Notes: generated by a model not told the origin, from the sequence alone. A DNA stretch of 64,000 nucleotides from Albitalea sp966211955 (GCA_966211955.1 CBIHOF010000004.1:62001-126000), one strand, 5' to 3'. Positions 1 to 9,100 are shown, counted from the stretch's first letter. Numbers and translations: made by a program.

Positions 1-2
1 GC

Positions 3-806
3 AATGAAGACTTGGGTGGCGGCCTGTCGGCTCAATTCCAGATCGAGCATCGCTTCAACCCTGATGATGGCAATCAGACCAGCGCTGCCTTCTGGCAAGG
101 CCGTTCTTACGTGCAACTGTCCAGCGCCACTGCTGGCCGCATCTACCTCGGCCGCGACTACGCGCCCGCCTTCTGGCCGGCTGTGAAGTCCGACCCATTC
201 GGCTGGGACGGCGTGGGTCAGATGGGCTCTGACATGTGGGCCGGTTACCTGACCAACAGCGGCGTTCGCGTGCCCAACACCGTGGGCTACAAGTCCCCGA
301 GCCTGTCGGGCTTCACCGCTCAAGCCGCAGTCGGTTTGGGCGAAGGCGTGACCAGCCGTGCCACGGGCTTCAACGGCGAATACGCCGCTGGTCCGATCTA
401 CGCAGCGATGGGCTACGAGAAGCTGTCCAAGGGACCGGTCGCCACGGATGGCAACTCCGTTGTCAACTTCGCGTTCCACTATGACCTGGGCATGGTCAAG
501 CCGATCCTGTACTACGCACGCGGCAAGGTTGCCGGCGGTACGCTCACCAACAAGTACCTGATGCTCGGCGCTCTGGCACCGATCGGTGGCGGTACCCTGA
601 AGGCTGCCTATGGCCGCCTGACCCCGGATGCTGCTGCTCCTGGCAACGGCCGCCAAACCAAGCTGGGCCTGGGTTACGACTATCCGCTGAGCAAGCGTAC
701 GAACGTGTACGCCGACCTCGGCATGGGCCGCAAGAACCAAGGCAATTCGGCCACCGGCTTCACGAACAACACCGCTTACGCCCTGGGCGTCAAGCACACG
801 TTCTAA
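3..806 (+). CDS. Gram-negative porin, 3' part (5' end outside window)
   Basis: The reading frame is already open at the window edge (N-E-D-L-G-G-G-L...), so the start codon and signal peptide are missing and about 267 residues remain. The sequence alternates short amphipathic stretches and loops, as in an outer-membrane beta-barrel. It carries the typical trimeric porin phrase ARGKVAGG and ends in ALGVKHTF, with the terminal Phe used for BAM recognition. It most resembles the general diffusion porins (Omp32/porin_4 type) that are abundant in Burkholderiales. Substrate specificity cannot be told. It is followed by a strong intrinsic terminator, so it appears to be the last or only gene of its transcript. 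Confidence 0.9.
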   Translation, partial: NEDLGGGLSAQFQIEHRFNPDDGNQTSAAFWQGRSYVQLSSATAGRIYLGRDYAPAFWPAVKSDPFGWDGVGQMGSDMWAGYLTNSGVRVPNTVGYKSPSLSGFTAQAAVGLGEGVTSRATGFNGEYAAGPIYAAMGYEKLSKGPVATDGNSVVNFAFHYDLGMVKPILYYARGKVAGGTLTNKYLMLGALAPIGGGTLKAAYGRLTPDAAAPGNGRQTKLGLGYDYPLSKRTNVYADLGMGRKNQGNSATGFTNNTAYALGVKHTF

Positions 807-836
807 TTCGACGCTCGCTCGTCGAGCATCGATTCG

Positions 837-860
837 AGGCCGCCTTCGGGCGGCCTTTTT
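837..860 (+). terminator. Rho-independent terminator of the porin gene
   Basis: AGGCCGCC (837-844), loop TTCG, GGCGGCCT (849-856), then a T run. This is a perfect 8-bp GC-rich stem with a UUCG tetraloop, 30 bases after the porin stop. Confidence 0.9.
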
Positions 861-875
861 CATGCCTGTGCGCCT

Positions 876-910
876 CGCTTCGCACAGCACCGCGTGCGTT
901 GTGCGAAGCG
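876..910. repeat. 11-bp perfect inverted repeat upstream of the peptide transporter operon
   Basis: CGCTTCGCACA (876-886) is matched exactly by TGTGCGAAGCG (900-910), and an inner GCAC/GTGC pair (887-890/894-897) extends the fold. There is no T run. It lies 15 bases after the porin terminator and 25 bases before a candidate promoter. It could be an operator or a second RNA hairpin; the sequence does not decide. Confidence 0.5.
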
Positions 911-934
911 ATTACCCTGATGGGGCATTCCCCT

Positions 935-963
935 TTGACGCATGACGGCTGATTTGCTCAGAT
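935..963 (+). promoter_or_regulatory. Candidate sigma-70 promoter of the peptide ABC operon
   Basis: TTGACG (935-940), 17-bp spacer, TCAGAT (958-963). The -35 is good and the -10 is weak (3 of 6). It is the only reasonable match between the porin terminator and the first permease gene. Confidence 0.35.
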
Positions 964-1056
964 CGGGACTCGACACCCTGGGCACAGCCACCCGCTGATC
1001 GCCCGCCCTTCGCGCGGCACGGCACACATCCTGCTGTGTCGATCCAGCGTCCCACC

Positions 1057-2040
1057 ATGCTCGCCTTCATCCTGCGCCGTCTCGTCCAAGCCGTCATCGT
1101 CATGCTGACAGTGGCGTTCATCGCCTTCATGTTGTTCCAGTACGTGGGTGACCCCGTCACCAATCTTCTGGGGCAGGATGCGACGCCCGAACAGCGGACA
1201 CAACTGCGTGCGGACCTGGGGCTGGACCAGCCATTCCCGGTGCAGTTCGCGCACTTCGTGGGCAATGCGGTCAATGGCGAGTTCGGGCTGAGCTTGAAAC
1301 TTGGCAAGAAGGTTTCCACGCTGATCGCAGAGCGGCTGCCCGCGACCCTCGAACTTGCGGTGAGCGCCGGCGTGTTGGCCTTGATCCTCGCGATTCCGAT
1401 GGGTGTGTATGCCGCCTTGCGGCGAGGCACCGTCGGCTCGCACTTGCTCATGACTTTCTCGCTGCTGGGCGTGTCGCTGCCGACCTTTCTCATCGGCATC
1501 CTGCTGATCTGGGTGTTCGCTGCGAACCTGCGATGGCTGCCTGCCTTCGGTCGCGGCGATGTCGTCGCCCTTGGCCACTGGACCACCGGGATGCTGAGCA
1601 CGGATGGTTGGCGCCATCTGATCCTGCCGTCGATCACGCTCGCGGCCTTCCAGCTCACGCTCATCATGCGGCTTGTGCGCGCCGAGATGCTGGAGGTCTT
1701 GCGCTCCGACTACATCAAGTTCGCGCGTGCCCGCGGCCTGCCCAACCGCGTCGTCTACTTCAGCCATGCGCTGAAGAACACGCTTGTGCCGGTGCTCACC
1801 ATCACCGGCTTGCAGCTCGGCTCGCTCATTGCGTTCGCGATCATCACCGAGCAGGTCTTCCAGTGGCCGGGCATGGGGCTGCTTTTCATCCAGGCGGTGC
1901 AGTTCGCCGACATCCCGGTGATGGCGGCCTACCTGTGCCTCATCGCGCTGATCTTCGTGCTGATCAACCTGGTCGTCGACTTGCTGTACTTCGCCGTCGA
2001 CCCTCGGCTGCGCATCGAGCGGCGTGCGGGAGCGCACTGA
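1057..2040 (+). CDS. Peptide ABC transporter permease, DppB-like
   Basis: Inner-membrane permease of a di/oligopeptide (or related) importer, 327 residues. It starts MLAFILRRLVQAV, the usual beginning of DppB/GsiC/OppB permeases. An in-frame GTG at 1036 exists, but the ATG at 1057 fits the family better. It has about six hydrophobic segments. The BPD_transp_1 coupling-loop region reads RAEMLEVLRSDYIKFARARG (about residues 207-226), ending in the EAA-type loop that docks on the ATPases. The stop is directly followed by the ATG of an amidohydrolase, so it is the first gene of a tight operon with a binding protein, a second permease and two ATPases. The true substrate (dipeptide, glutathione, acylated amino acid) is not visible. 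Confidence 0.9.
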   Translation: MLAFILRRLVQAVIVMLTVAFIAFMLFQYVGDPVTNLLGQDATPEQRTQLRADLGLDQPFPVQFAHFVGNAVNGEFGLSLKLGKKVSTLIAERLPATLELAVSAGVLALILAIPMGVYAALRRGTVGSHLLMTFSLLGVSLPTFLIGILLIWVFAANLRWLPAFGRGDVVALGHWTTGMLSTDGWRHLILPSITLAAFQLTLIMRLVRAEMLEVLRSDYIKFARARGLPNRVVYFSHALKNTLVPVLTITGLQLGSLIAFAIITEQVFQWPGMGLLFIQAVQFADIPVMAAYLCLIALIFVLINLVVDLLYFAVDPRLRIERRAGAH

Positions 2041-3258
2041 ATGTTGCACGCCGTGGACTCCCGCACCAATGGCGCCTACCAGCGCCTGTCGGCATGGCAT
2101 ACCGAGCTCATGGCGTTCCGCCGCGACCTGCATGCGCATCCTGAGCTCGGCTATGAAGAGGTGCGCACGGGAGGGCGTGTGGTCGAAGCGCTCAAGCTTT
2201 TCGGCGTCGACGAAGTGCACACCGGCATCGGCAAGACAGGCATCGTCGGCGTCATCCATGGCCAGGCGAGCGCGCCGCCCGATGCAAAGACCAAAAGCAT
2301 CGGCCTGCGCGCCGACATGGACGCCTTGCCGATGCGCGAGGAGAACGACTTTCCCTGGCGCTCCGCATCGCAAGGCCTGATGCATGGCTGCGGGCATGAC
2401 GGCCACACCACCATGCTGCTCGGCGCGGCGCGTTATCTCGCCGAGACGAGGCGATTCGCGGGCACTGCAGTTCTCATCTTCCAACCGGGCGAAGAGGGCT
2501 TCGCCGGCGCCAAGGCGATGATCGACGATGGCCTCTTCGATCGCTTCCCGGTCGACTCGGTCTACGCGATGCACAACTGGCCGAGCCTGCCGCCGGGCAC
2601 CATCGGCCTGAATCCCGGCCCGATGATGGCGGCAGCCGACCGCTTCGAGATCACCGTGATGGGACGCGGTGGTCATGGCGCGCACCCGTACATGACCATC
2701 GACCCGGTGCTGGTCGCAGGCCACATCATCACCGCCGCGCAAAGCCTCGTCTCGCGCAACATCAATCCGCTGGACAGCGCCGTGCTCAGCATTTGCGCGC
2801 TGCAAGCCGGCGATCTCGGCGCTTTCAGCGTCGTCCCACGACAGGCACAGTTGATCGGCACGGCGCGCAGCTTCAAACGCGACGTGCAGGACCTCATCGA
2901 GGAACGCCTGGGCCGCCTCTGCGAATCGATTGCGCTGGGCTTCGGTGCGACGGCGCGGCTGGACTATCACCGCATGTACCCGGCGACGATCAACACGCAG
3001 GCCGAGGCGACCTTCGCCGCGAACGTCGCCGCATCCATCGTGGGCGAGGACAAGGTGGTGCGCGACCTCACCCCGAGCATGGGCGCGGAGGACTTCTCCT
3101 TCATGCTGCAGTCGCGGCCCGGCGCCTACCTGCGCATCGGCCAGGGCGGCGAAGGCGGGTGCTTTCTTCACAGCCCGCGATACGACTTCAACGACGACAT
3201 TCTTCCGCTGGGGGCCGCGCTCTTCGCCGGCCTCGCGGAGCAAGCCATGCCGCTCTGA
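2041..3258 (+). CDS. M20 family amidohydrolase (hippurate hydrolase/aminoacylase type)
   Basis: A 405-residue zinc amidohydrolase of the M20D family (HipO/AbgB/ILL-like) that cleaves N-acyl amino acids or similar amides. Metal-site motifs are visible: GLRADMDALPM, MHGCGHDGHTTMLLGAA, QPGEEGFAGAKAMI, and MGAEDFSFML near the C-terminus. No signal peptide, so it is cytoplasmic. The start ATG follows the permease stop without a gap, with GGGAG about 10 bases upstream. It sits inside an ABC importer operon between a permease and the binding protein, so it probably acts on the imported compound. A paralogue lies at 51081-52274. The exact substrate is unknown. Confidence 0.93.
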   Translation: MLHAVDSRTNGAYQRLSAWHTELMAFRRDLHAHPELGYEEVRTGGRVVEALKLFGVDEVHTGIGKTGIVGVIHGQASAPPDAKTKSIGLRADMDALPMREENDFPWRSASQGLMHGCGHDGHTTMLLGAARYLAETRRFAGTAVLIFQPGEEGFAGAKAMIDDGLFDRFPVDSVYAMHNWPSLPPGTIGLNPGPMMAAADRFEITVMGRGGHGAHPYMTIDPVLVAGHIITAAQSLVSRNINPLDSAVLSICALQAGDLGAFSVVPRQAQLIGTARSFKRDVQDLIEERLGRLCESIALGFGATARLDYHRMYPATINTQAEATFAANVAASIVGEDKVVRDLTPSMGAEDFSFMLQSRPGAYLRIGQGGEGGCFLHSPRYDFNDDILPLGAALFAGLAEQAMPL

Positions 3259-3272
3259 TCCAGGAGAACACG

Positions 3273-4841
3273 ATGAACTTCAAGCTCTCGATCGCCGCTG
3301 CCGCGATGCTGATCGCCTTCGGCCCCGCCCATGCCGTGACGCTGCGCGTGGCCAACGTCGGCGACGTGCAGTCCATGGACCCCCACTCGCTCAACGAGAC
3401 GCTGCAGTTGAGCTTCACGGCAAGCGTCTACGAGCCGCTGGTGGGCCGCGACAAGAAGATGAACCTGATTCCGCTGCTGGCCACCAAGTGGACGCAGAAG
3501 TCGCCGACCGTGTGGCGTTTCGACCTGCGCCACGGGGTCAAATTCCACGACGAAACGCCCTTCAGCGCGGACGACGTCGTCTTCTCGCTCAAGCGGGCTG
3601 CCGACCCCGGCGGCGACATGCGCGGCTATACCTCGTCATTCAAGGAAGTGCGCAAGATCGACGACCACACGGTGGAGATCGAGACGACGACGCCCAACCC
3701 CATCCTGCCCGACGTGCTCACCAACGTGTACATGATGAGCAAGAAGTGGTGCGAGGACAACAAGGCCCAGGTGCCGGTGGACCGGCGCAAGGGCGTGGAG
3801 AACACGGCGAGCTTCAAGGCCAACGGCACCGGCCCCTTCCGCCTGAAGGAGCGGCAGCCGTCGACACGCACGGTGCTCGTGCGCAACTTCAACTACTGGG
3901 ACAAGCCCGAGACCAACCTCGACGAGGTGGTGTTCACGCCGATCGGCAACGACGCGACGCGCGTGGCTGCCTTGCTCTCGGGCGAGATCGACGTGGTGGA
4001 GCCGGTGCCGCTGCAGGATGTGGAGCGCATTCGCTCGGCAGGCAAGTTCACCGTGCTGCAAGGCCCCGAGCTGCGCACCATCTTCCTCGGCATGGACCAG
4101 AAGCGCGACGAGCTGCTGTTCAGCAGCGTGAAGGGCAAGAACCCCTTCAAGGACCGCCGCGTGCGGCAGGCCTTCTACCAGGCAATCGACATCGAGGCGA
4201 TCAAGACCCGAGTGATGCGCAATGCATCGACGCCCACGGCGCTGATGGTCGGGCCTGGCGTGCGAGGCTTCCAGCCGGACATGAACAAGCGCCCACCGCA
4301 CGACGTCGATGCTGCCAAGAAGCTGCTCGCCGAGGCCGGTTACCCGAATGGCTTCGAGGTGGGCATGAACTGCCCGAACGATCGCTACGTGAATGATGGC
4401 CAGATCTGCCAGGCCGTGGCCGCGAGCTTGGCGCGCATCAACATCAAGGTGAACTTGCAGACCGAGACCAAGGTCAGCTACTTCCCCAAGATCCTGCGTC
4501 GCGACACGAGCTTCTACCTGCTCGGCTGGACGCCGAGCACTGGTGACGCGCACGACGCCTTGTCCGCGCTCATCGCCACGCCCAACGACAAGGGCCAAGG
4601 GCAGTTCAACCTCGGCAGCTACAGCAACCCGAAGGTCGACGAGCTCACGCAGAAGATCCAGTCGGAGACTGACGAGAAGAAGCGCAACGAGTACATCCGC
4701 GAAGCCTTCAAGCTGCACCAGGACGACGTGGGCCACATCCCGCTGCACCAGCAGGCGCTCGCCTGGGGGTTCAGCAACAAGGTGAGCCTCACGCAACTGC
4801 CCGACAACCGCATGTTCTTCAAGTGGGTCACGCTCAAGTGA
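3273..4841 (+). CDS. Periplasmic peptide-binding protein, DppA-like (SBP family 5)
   Basis: A 522-residue extracytoplasmic binding protein. The start ATG at 3273 has a good Shine-Dalgarno (CAGGAGA, 3261-3267) and gives a Sec signal peptide MNFKLSIAAAAMLIAFGPAHA, with likely cleavage after AHA. The SBP_bac_5 fold is shown by DVQSMDPHSLNE near the mature N-terminus, WRFDLRHGVKFHD and GTGPFRL. It is slightly shorter than E. coli DppA. It captures the ligand for the two permeases encoded at 1057 and 4838. Substrates of this family include dipeptides, glutathione, haem and nickel complexes, so a dipeptide role is only inference. Confidence 0.9.
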   Translation: MNFKLSIAAAAMLIAFGPAHAVTLRVANVGDVQSMDPHSLNETLQLSFTASVYEPLVGRDKKMNLIPLLATKWTQKSPTVWRFDLRHGVKFHDETPFSADDVVFSLKRAADPGGDMRGYTSSFKEVRKIDDHTVEIETTTPNPILPDVLTNVYMMSKKWCEDNKAQVPVDRRKGVENTASFKANGTGPFRLKERQPSTRTVLVRNFNYWDKPETNLDEVVFTPIGNDATRVAALLSGEIDVVEPVPLQDVERIRSAGKFTVLQGPELRTIFLGMDQKRDELLFSSVKGKNPFKDRRVRQAFYQAIDIEAIKTRVMRNASTPTALMVGPGVRGFQPDMNKRPPHDVDAAKKLLAEAGYPNGFEVGMNCPNDRYVNDGQICQAVAASLARINIKVNLQTETKVSYFPKILRRDTSFYLLGWTPSTGDAHDALSALIATPNDKGQGQFNLGSYSNPKVDELTQKIQSETDEKKRNEYIREAFKLHQDDVGHIPLHQQALAWGFSNKVSLTQLPDNRMFFKWVTLK

Positions 4842-5809
4842 GCCTGCCTTTGTCTGATCCTCTGTCCGAAGCGCCCGCCAGTGCGGTGCCCCCCGAGGCG
4901 CCTGGCGGCATCAAGGGTTTCTTCGCGGGCGATGTGTGGCACAGCTTCACCCACTCGCCGGTGGCGATCGTGTCGGCCATCATCGCGCTCGTGTGCCTCG
5001 TGTGTTCACTGGGTGCCAACGTTGTCGCGCCGCACGACACGCAGGATCTCGCGAAGATCGAATTGATCGACGCGCGCCTGCCGCCGTCATGGACGGCCGA
5101 GGGCAAATCGACCTACCTGCTGGGCACCGACGACCAGGGCCGCGACATCCTGTCGGCGCTGATGTTCGGCACGCGCATCTCGCTGATCGTGGGCATCGCG
5201 TCGGTGATCGTGTCGATGGTGCTGGGCGTCGGCCTCGGCCTGCTCGCCGGCTTCGTCGGCGGCCGCACCGATGCCTTCATCATGCGGGTGTGCGACGTGA
5301 TGCTGTCCTTTCCGTCCATCCTCGTCGCGCTGCTCGTCGATGGCGTCGGACGCGCGCTCTTTCCGAATGCGCACGACCTGCTGGCTTTCGTCGTTCTGAT
5401 CGTCGCGATCTCGCTGTCGGGCTGGGTGCAATACGCACGCACCGTGCGCGGCTCGACGCTTGTCGAGCGCAACAAGGAATACGTGCAGGCGGCGCGCGTC
5501 ATCGGCGTCTCGTCGCTTCGCATCATGCGGCGGCACGTGCTGCCCAATGTGATGGGGCCGGTCTTCGTGCTCGCGACCATCCAGATTGCCACTGCCATCA
5601 TCACGGAGGCGACCCTGTCCTTCCTCGGGGTCGGCGTGCCACCGACGTCACCGTCGCTCGGCACCATGATCCGCGTGGGCAACGACTATCTGTTCTCCGG
5701 CGAGTGGTGGATCACCTTCTTCCCCGGCGCGATCCTGGTCGTCGTCGCCTTGAGCGTGAACCTGCTGGGCGATTGGCTGCGCGATGCGCTCAATCCGCGC
5801 CTGCGTTGA
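4838..5809 (+). CDS. Peptide ABC transporter permease, DppC-like
   Basis: Second inner-membrane permease, 323 residues. The GTG start at 4838 overlaps the binding-protein stop as GTGA, implying translational coupling; a GTG 15 bases upstream is less likely. The N-terminus has a cytoplasmic extension (about 25 residues, Ser/Pro/Ala-rich), then a first membrane helix followed by the OppC_N-type periplasmic stretch. The permease domain contains the family phrase LLGTDDQGRDILSAL and the EAA loop KEYVQAARVIGVSSLRIMRR. It pairs with the DppB-like permease and the two ATPases that follow. Confidence 0.9.
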   Translation: MSLPLSDPLSEAPASAVPPEAPGGIKGFFAGDVWHSFTHSPVAIVSAIIALVCLVCSLGANVVAPHDTQDLAKIELIDARLPPSWTAEGKSTYLLGTDDQGRDILSALMFGTRISLIVGIASVIVSMVLGVGLGLLAGFVGGRTDAFIMRVCDVMLSFPSILVALLVDGVGRALFPNAHDLLAFVVLIVAISLSGWVQYARTVRGSTLVERNKEYVQAARVIGVSSLRIMRRHVLPNVMGPVFVLATIQIATAIITEATLSFLGVGVPPTSPSLGTMIRVGNDYLFSGEWWITFFPGAILVVVALSVNLLGDWLRDALNPRLR

Positions 5810-5828
5810 TGAACACACGATCACGACG

Positions 5829-6812
5829 ATGAGCCAAGCCTTGCTGTCCGTCAGCCATCTGCGTGTCGAGTTTCCGACGCGTCACGGCACCCTCGTCGCG
5901 CTGGACGACATCTCCTTCGACATTGCACCGGGTGAGATCCTCGGCGTGGTCGGCGAGTCCGGCGCGGGCAAGTCGCTCACCGGGGCGTCCATCATCGGCT
6001 TGCTCGACCCGCCCGGGCGCATAGCGGGCGGGGAGATCCGCTTCGAGGGCCGGCGCATCGACAACCTGCCCTACGAAGAGATGCGCCGCGTGCGCGGCCG
6101 AAGCATCGGCGCGATCTTCCAGGACCCGCTCACGTCGCTGAACCCGCTGTACACCGTCGGTCAGCAGTTGGTGGAGACGATTCGCACCCATCTGACGATG
6201 AGCGAGGCGGACGCGAAGCTGCGTGCAATCCGGCTGCTGGAAGAAACCGGCATCCAGGCGGCCGAGCAACGCATCGACCACTACCCCCATCAATTCTCCG
6301 GCGGCATGCGCCAGCGGGTGGTGATTGCACTGGCACTTGCAGCCGGCCCGAAGCTGGTGGTGGCCGACGAGCCCACCACGGCGCTGGACGTGTCCGTGCA
6401 GGCACAGATCATCGCGTTGCTCAGGCGCATGTGCCGCGAGCATGGCGCGGCGGTGATGCTCGTGACGCACGACATGGGTGTGATCGCCGAGACCTGTGAT
6501 CGCGTGGCGGTGATGTATGCCGGACGCATTGCCGAGATCGGGCCTGTGCACGATGTGATCCATGCACCTGCGCATCCCTACACCGTGGGTCTGATGGGAT
6601 CGATCCCCGCGATGGACCACGACCGCGAACGCCTGCTGCAAATTGACGGCAGCATGCCCCGGCTGAATGCCATCCCACCGGGCTGTGCCTTCAACCCGCG
6701 CTGCCCGCATGCCTTCGCCCGCTGCCGCGTCGAACGTCCCGACCTGCTGGATGCAGGTGCGACGCGCGCGGCTTGCTGGCTGCATGACACGCAGGAAAGG
6801 GCGGCTGCATGA
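5829..6812 (+). CDS. Peptide ABC transporter ATP-binding protein, DppD-like
   Basis: Cytoplasmic ATPase, 327 residues, the first of the two that power the importer. Walker A GESGAGKS, signature FSGGMRQRVV, Walker B LVVADEPTTALD and the switch His in LVTHDMG are all present. The C-terminal oligopeptide/dipeptide extension has the Cys-containing phrase PPGCAFNPRCPHAFARC, which in some family members binds an Fe-S cluster. An in-frame upstream ATG would lengthen it; the ATG at 5829 starts at the normal family position (MSQALLSVSHLRVEF). The stop overlaps the next ATPase start as ATGA. Confidence 0.93.
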   Translation: MSQALLSVSHLRVEFPTRHGTLVALDDISFDIAPGEILGVVGESGAGKSLTGASIIGLLDPPGRIAGGEIRFEGRRIDNLPYEEMRRVRGRSIGAIFQDPLTSLNPLYTVGQQLVETIRTHLTMSEADAKLRAIRLLEETGIQAAEQRIDHYPHQFSGGMRQRVVIALALAAGPKLVVADEPTTALDVSVQAQIIALLRRMCREHGAAVMLVTHDMGVIAETCDRVAVMYAGRIAEIGPVHDVIHAPAHPYTVGLMGSIPAMDHDRERLLQIDGSMPRLNAIPPGCAFNPRCPHAFARCRVERPDLLDAGATRAACWLHDTQERAAA

Positions 6813-7867
6813 GCGCCAGCATGCAGCCCCTCGTCGAGGTGCAGGACCTCGCGAAGAGCTTCGACGTCTCGGCCCCGTGGCTGAACCGCGTCGTCGAGCG
6901 CAAGCCGCGGCAGTTCGTGCATGCGGTGGACGGCGTGAGCTTTGCGATCGAACGAGGCAAGACGCTCGCCCTGGTCGGCGAGTCGGGTTGCGGCAAGAGC
7001 ACGGTTGCGCGCCTGCTGGTAGGGCTGTACGAGCCGACGGCAGGGCACGTCCGCTTCGATGGCATCGACATCGCCGACGGCTTCAAGGGCTCGCACGGCG
7101 CTGCGCTTCGACGCCGCATGCAGATGATCTTCCAGGACCCCTATGCGAGCCTCAACCCGCGCTGGAAGGTGCTGGACATCGTGGCCGAGCCATTGATCGA
7201 GCATCGTCTCATCGCCGACACGGCGGGACGCCGCGCGCGGGTGGGGGAACTGCTGCAGTCAGTGGGCCTCGCGGCCACCGACATGGAGAAATTCCCGCAC
7301 CAGTTCTCCGGTGGCCAGCGGCAGCGCATCTCGATTGCGCGGGCCTTGGCCACGCAGCCTGAGTTCCTCGTGTGCGACGAGCCAACGTCAGCGCTCGACG
7401 TGTCCGTGCAGGCGCAGGTGCTCAACATCATGAAGGACCTGCAACGCCGTCAGGGCCTGACCTATCTCTTCATCTCGCACAACCTTGCGGTGGTTCGCCA
7501 CGTGAGCGACCAGGTGGGCGTGATGTATCTCGGGCGGCTGGTGGAGGTGGCCGACAAGGCCGTCCTGTTCGGAAGGCCGAGCCACCCATACACACGCATG
7601 CTGCTCGATGCCATCCCCGACATCGGCATGAGCGGACGCGCGCGCACGCCAGTGCAAGGCGAGGTGCCGAACCCGTTGAGTCCGCCCAGCGGCTGTTCAT
7701 TCCATCCGCGTTGCCCGCATGCGAACGCGCGCTGCCAGACGCAGCGGCCGGCGCTCTTGACCATCGGCGGCGTGAAGATCGCCTGCCACGCGATCGAGGA
7801 AGGCCGGCTGCAGCCGGAGCCGCGCTCAGCGGGGCGGCAACAAGTGCTCGCCGCGGAACAGCTCTGA
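6809..7867 (+). CDS. Peptide ABC transporter ATP-binding protein, DppF-like
   Basis: Second ATPase of the importer, 352 residues, starting at the ATGA overlap with the DppD-like gene. Walker A GESGCGKSTVARL, signature FSGGQRQRISIA, Walker B LVCDEPTSALD and the C-terminal GCSFHPRCPHANARC element are intact. The N-terminal insert between the first strand and Walker A (LAKSFDVSAPWLNRVVERKP) is the usual DppF/OppF feature. It is the last gene of the operon. Its final 42 bases overlap the 3' end of lysA on the opposite strand, leaving no room for a separate terminator. Confidence 0.93.
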   Translation: MSASMQPLVEVQDLAKSFDVSAPWLNRVVERKPRQFVHAVDGVSFAIERGKTLALVGESGCGKSTVARLLVGLYEPTAGHVRFDGIDIADGFKGSHGAALRRRMQMIFQDPYASLNPRWKVLDIVAEPLIEHRLIADTAGRRARVGELLQSVGLAATDMEKFPHQFSGGQRQRISIARALATQPEFLVCDEPTSALDVSVQAQVLNIMKDLQRRQGLTYLFISHNLAVVRHVSDQVGVMYLGRLVEVADKAVLFGRPSHPYTRMLLDAIPDIGMSGRARTPVQGEVPNPLSPPSGCSFHPRCPHANARCQTQRPALLTIGGVKIACHAIEEGRLQPEPRSAGRQQVLAAEQL

Positions 7868-9100
7868 CGGCGTCTCGCGGTCGCGGATGACCCAGGCGTT
7901 GCCGCCGCAGACCATCACCTCCGCGGCGCGGCCGCGCGTGTTGTAGTTGCTGGCCATCGACATCGAATAGGCCCCCGCGGACAGGACCGCGATGTGATCG
8001 CCGGCCTGGACGGCCAGTGCGCGGTCGCGCCCCAGCCAGTCGCCGGATTCGCAGATGGGGCCGACCACGTCGTAGGTGACGGGCACGTCGCCCGCCTGCA
8101 CGCACGGCACGATGTTCATCCACGCCTGGTACATCGCCGGGCGCATCAGGTCGTTCATGGCGGCATCGACGATGCAGAAGTTCTTCTCCTCGCCCGGCTT
8201 GAGGTACAGCACCTCGGTCACCAGCACGCCGGCGTTGCCGACCAGCGAGCGGCCGGGCTCGAAGACGATCTTGCGATGGCCGTGGCCGCGTGCGTCGATG
8301 CGCTGCACGAGCGCGGACACGAGCGCATCAGCCGCGGGCGGTTGCTCGTCGGTGTAGGTGATGCCCAGGCCGCCGCCGAGATCGAGGTGATGCAGCTTGA
8401 TGCCTTGCGCTTCGACCGCCTCGACCAGGTCGAGCACGCGGTCCAGGGCGTCGAGGTAGGGCGTGGCTTCGGTGATCTGCGAGCCGATGTGGCAATCAAT
8501 TCCCACGACCTCGATGTTCGGCAGGCCGGCGGCGCGGCGGTACACGGCCGCGGCGTTCGCGTGCGCCACGCCGAACTTGTTGCCCTTGAGTCCGGTTGAG
8601 ATGTAGGGGTGCGTGCCGGCGTCCACATCGGGGTTCACGCGCAAGCTGATGCGCGCGGTGCGGCCCGCCTGCGTCGCAACTTGCGAGAGCACGTCCAACT
8701 CTGCCTCGCTCTCGACGTTGAAGCACATCACGCCTGCGTCCAGCGCCTGGCGCATCTCGACGCGCGTCTTGCCCACGCCGGAGAACACGATCTTCGATGC
8801 CTCGGCGCCGGCGGCCAATGCGCGTTCGAGCTCGCCGCCGGAGACGATGTCGAAGCCGCAGCCGGCTTCGGCGAAGGTCTGCAGCACCGCGAGGCTGGAG
8901 TTGGCCTTCATCGCGTAGCAGATGAGGTGGTCACGGCCCTGGAGCGCGCGCTGGTAGGCACCGACGGCTTCGCGCATCGCGGCTTGCGAGTAGACGTAGA
9001 GCGGCGTGCCATGGCGCGCGGCGAGTTCGGGGAGGGCGCAGTCTTCGACATGCAGCGTGTCGCCGCGATAGGCGACATGCGGCGAACCAGGCAGTGTCAT
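7826..9100 (-). CDS. lysA: Diaminopimelate decarboxylase
   Basis: PLP enzyme (424 residues) that decarboxylates meso-diaminopimelate to L-lysine, the last step of lysine synthesis. Alanine-racemase-fold motifs: the PLP lysine in ICYAMKAN, HIGSQITE, EPGRSLVG and the substrate-binding Cys motif CESGDWLGRDR near the C-terminus. I chose the ATG at 9100 because it overlaps the lptM stop as ATGA and gives the usual family N-terminus (MTLPGSPHVAYRG). Longer in-frame starts would read through lptM. The lptM-lysA order is common in proteobacteria. The 3' end overlaps the converging ABC ATPase gene by 42 bases. Confidence 0.96.
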   Translation of the reverse strand: MTLPGSPHVAYRGDTLHVEDCALPELAARHGTPLYVYSQAAMREAVGAYQRALQGRDHLICYAMKANSSLAVLQTFAEAGCGFDIVSGGELERALAAGAEASKIVFSGVGKTRVEMRQALDAGVMCFNVESEAELDVLSQVATQAGRTARISLRVNPDVDAGTHPYISTGLKGNKFGVAHANAAAVYRRAAGLPNIEVVGIDCHIGSQITEATPYLDALDRVLDLVEAVEAQGIKLHHLDLGGGLGITYTDEQPPAADALVSALVQRIDARGHGHRKIVFEPGRSLVGNAGVLVTEVLYLKPGEEKNFCIVDAAMNDLMRPAMYQAWMNIVPCVQAGDVPVTYDVVGPICESGDWLGRDRALAVQAGDHIAVLSAGAYSMSMASNYNTRGRAAEVMVCGGNAWVIRDRETPSELFRGEHLLPPR

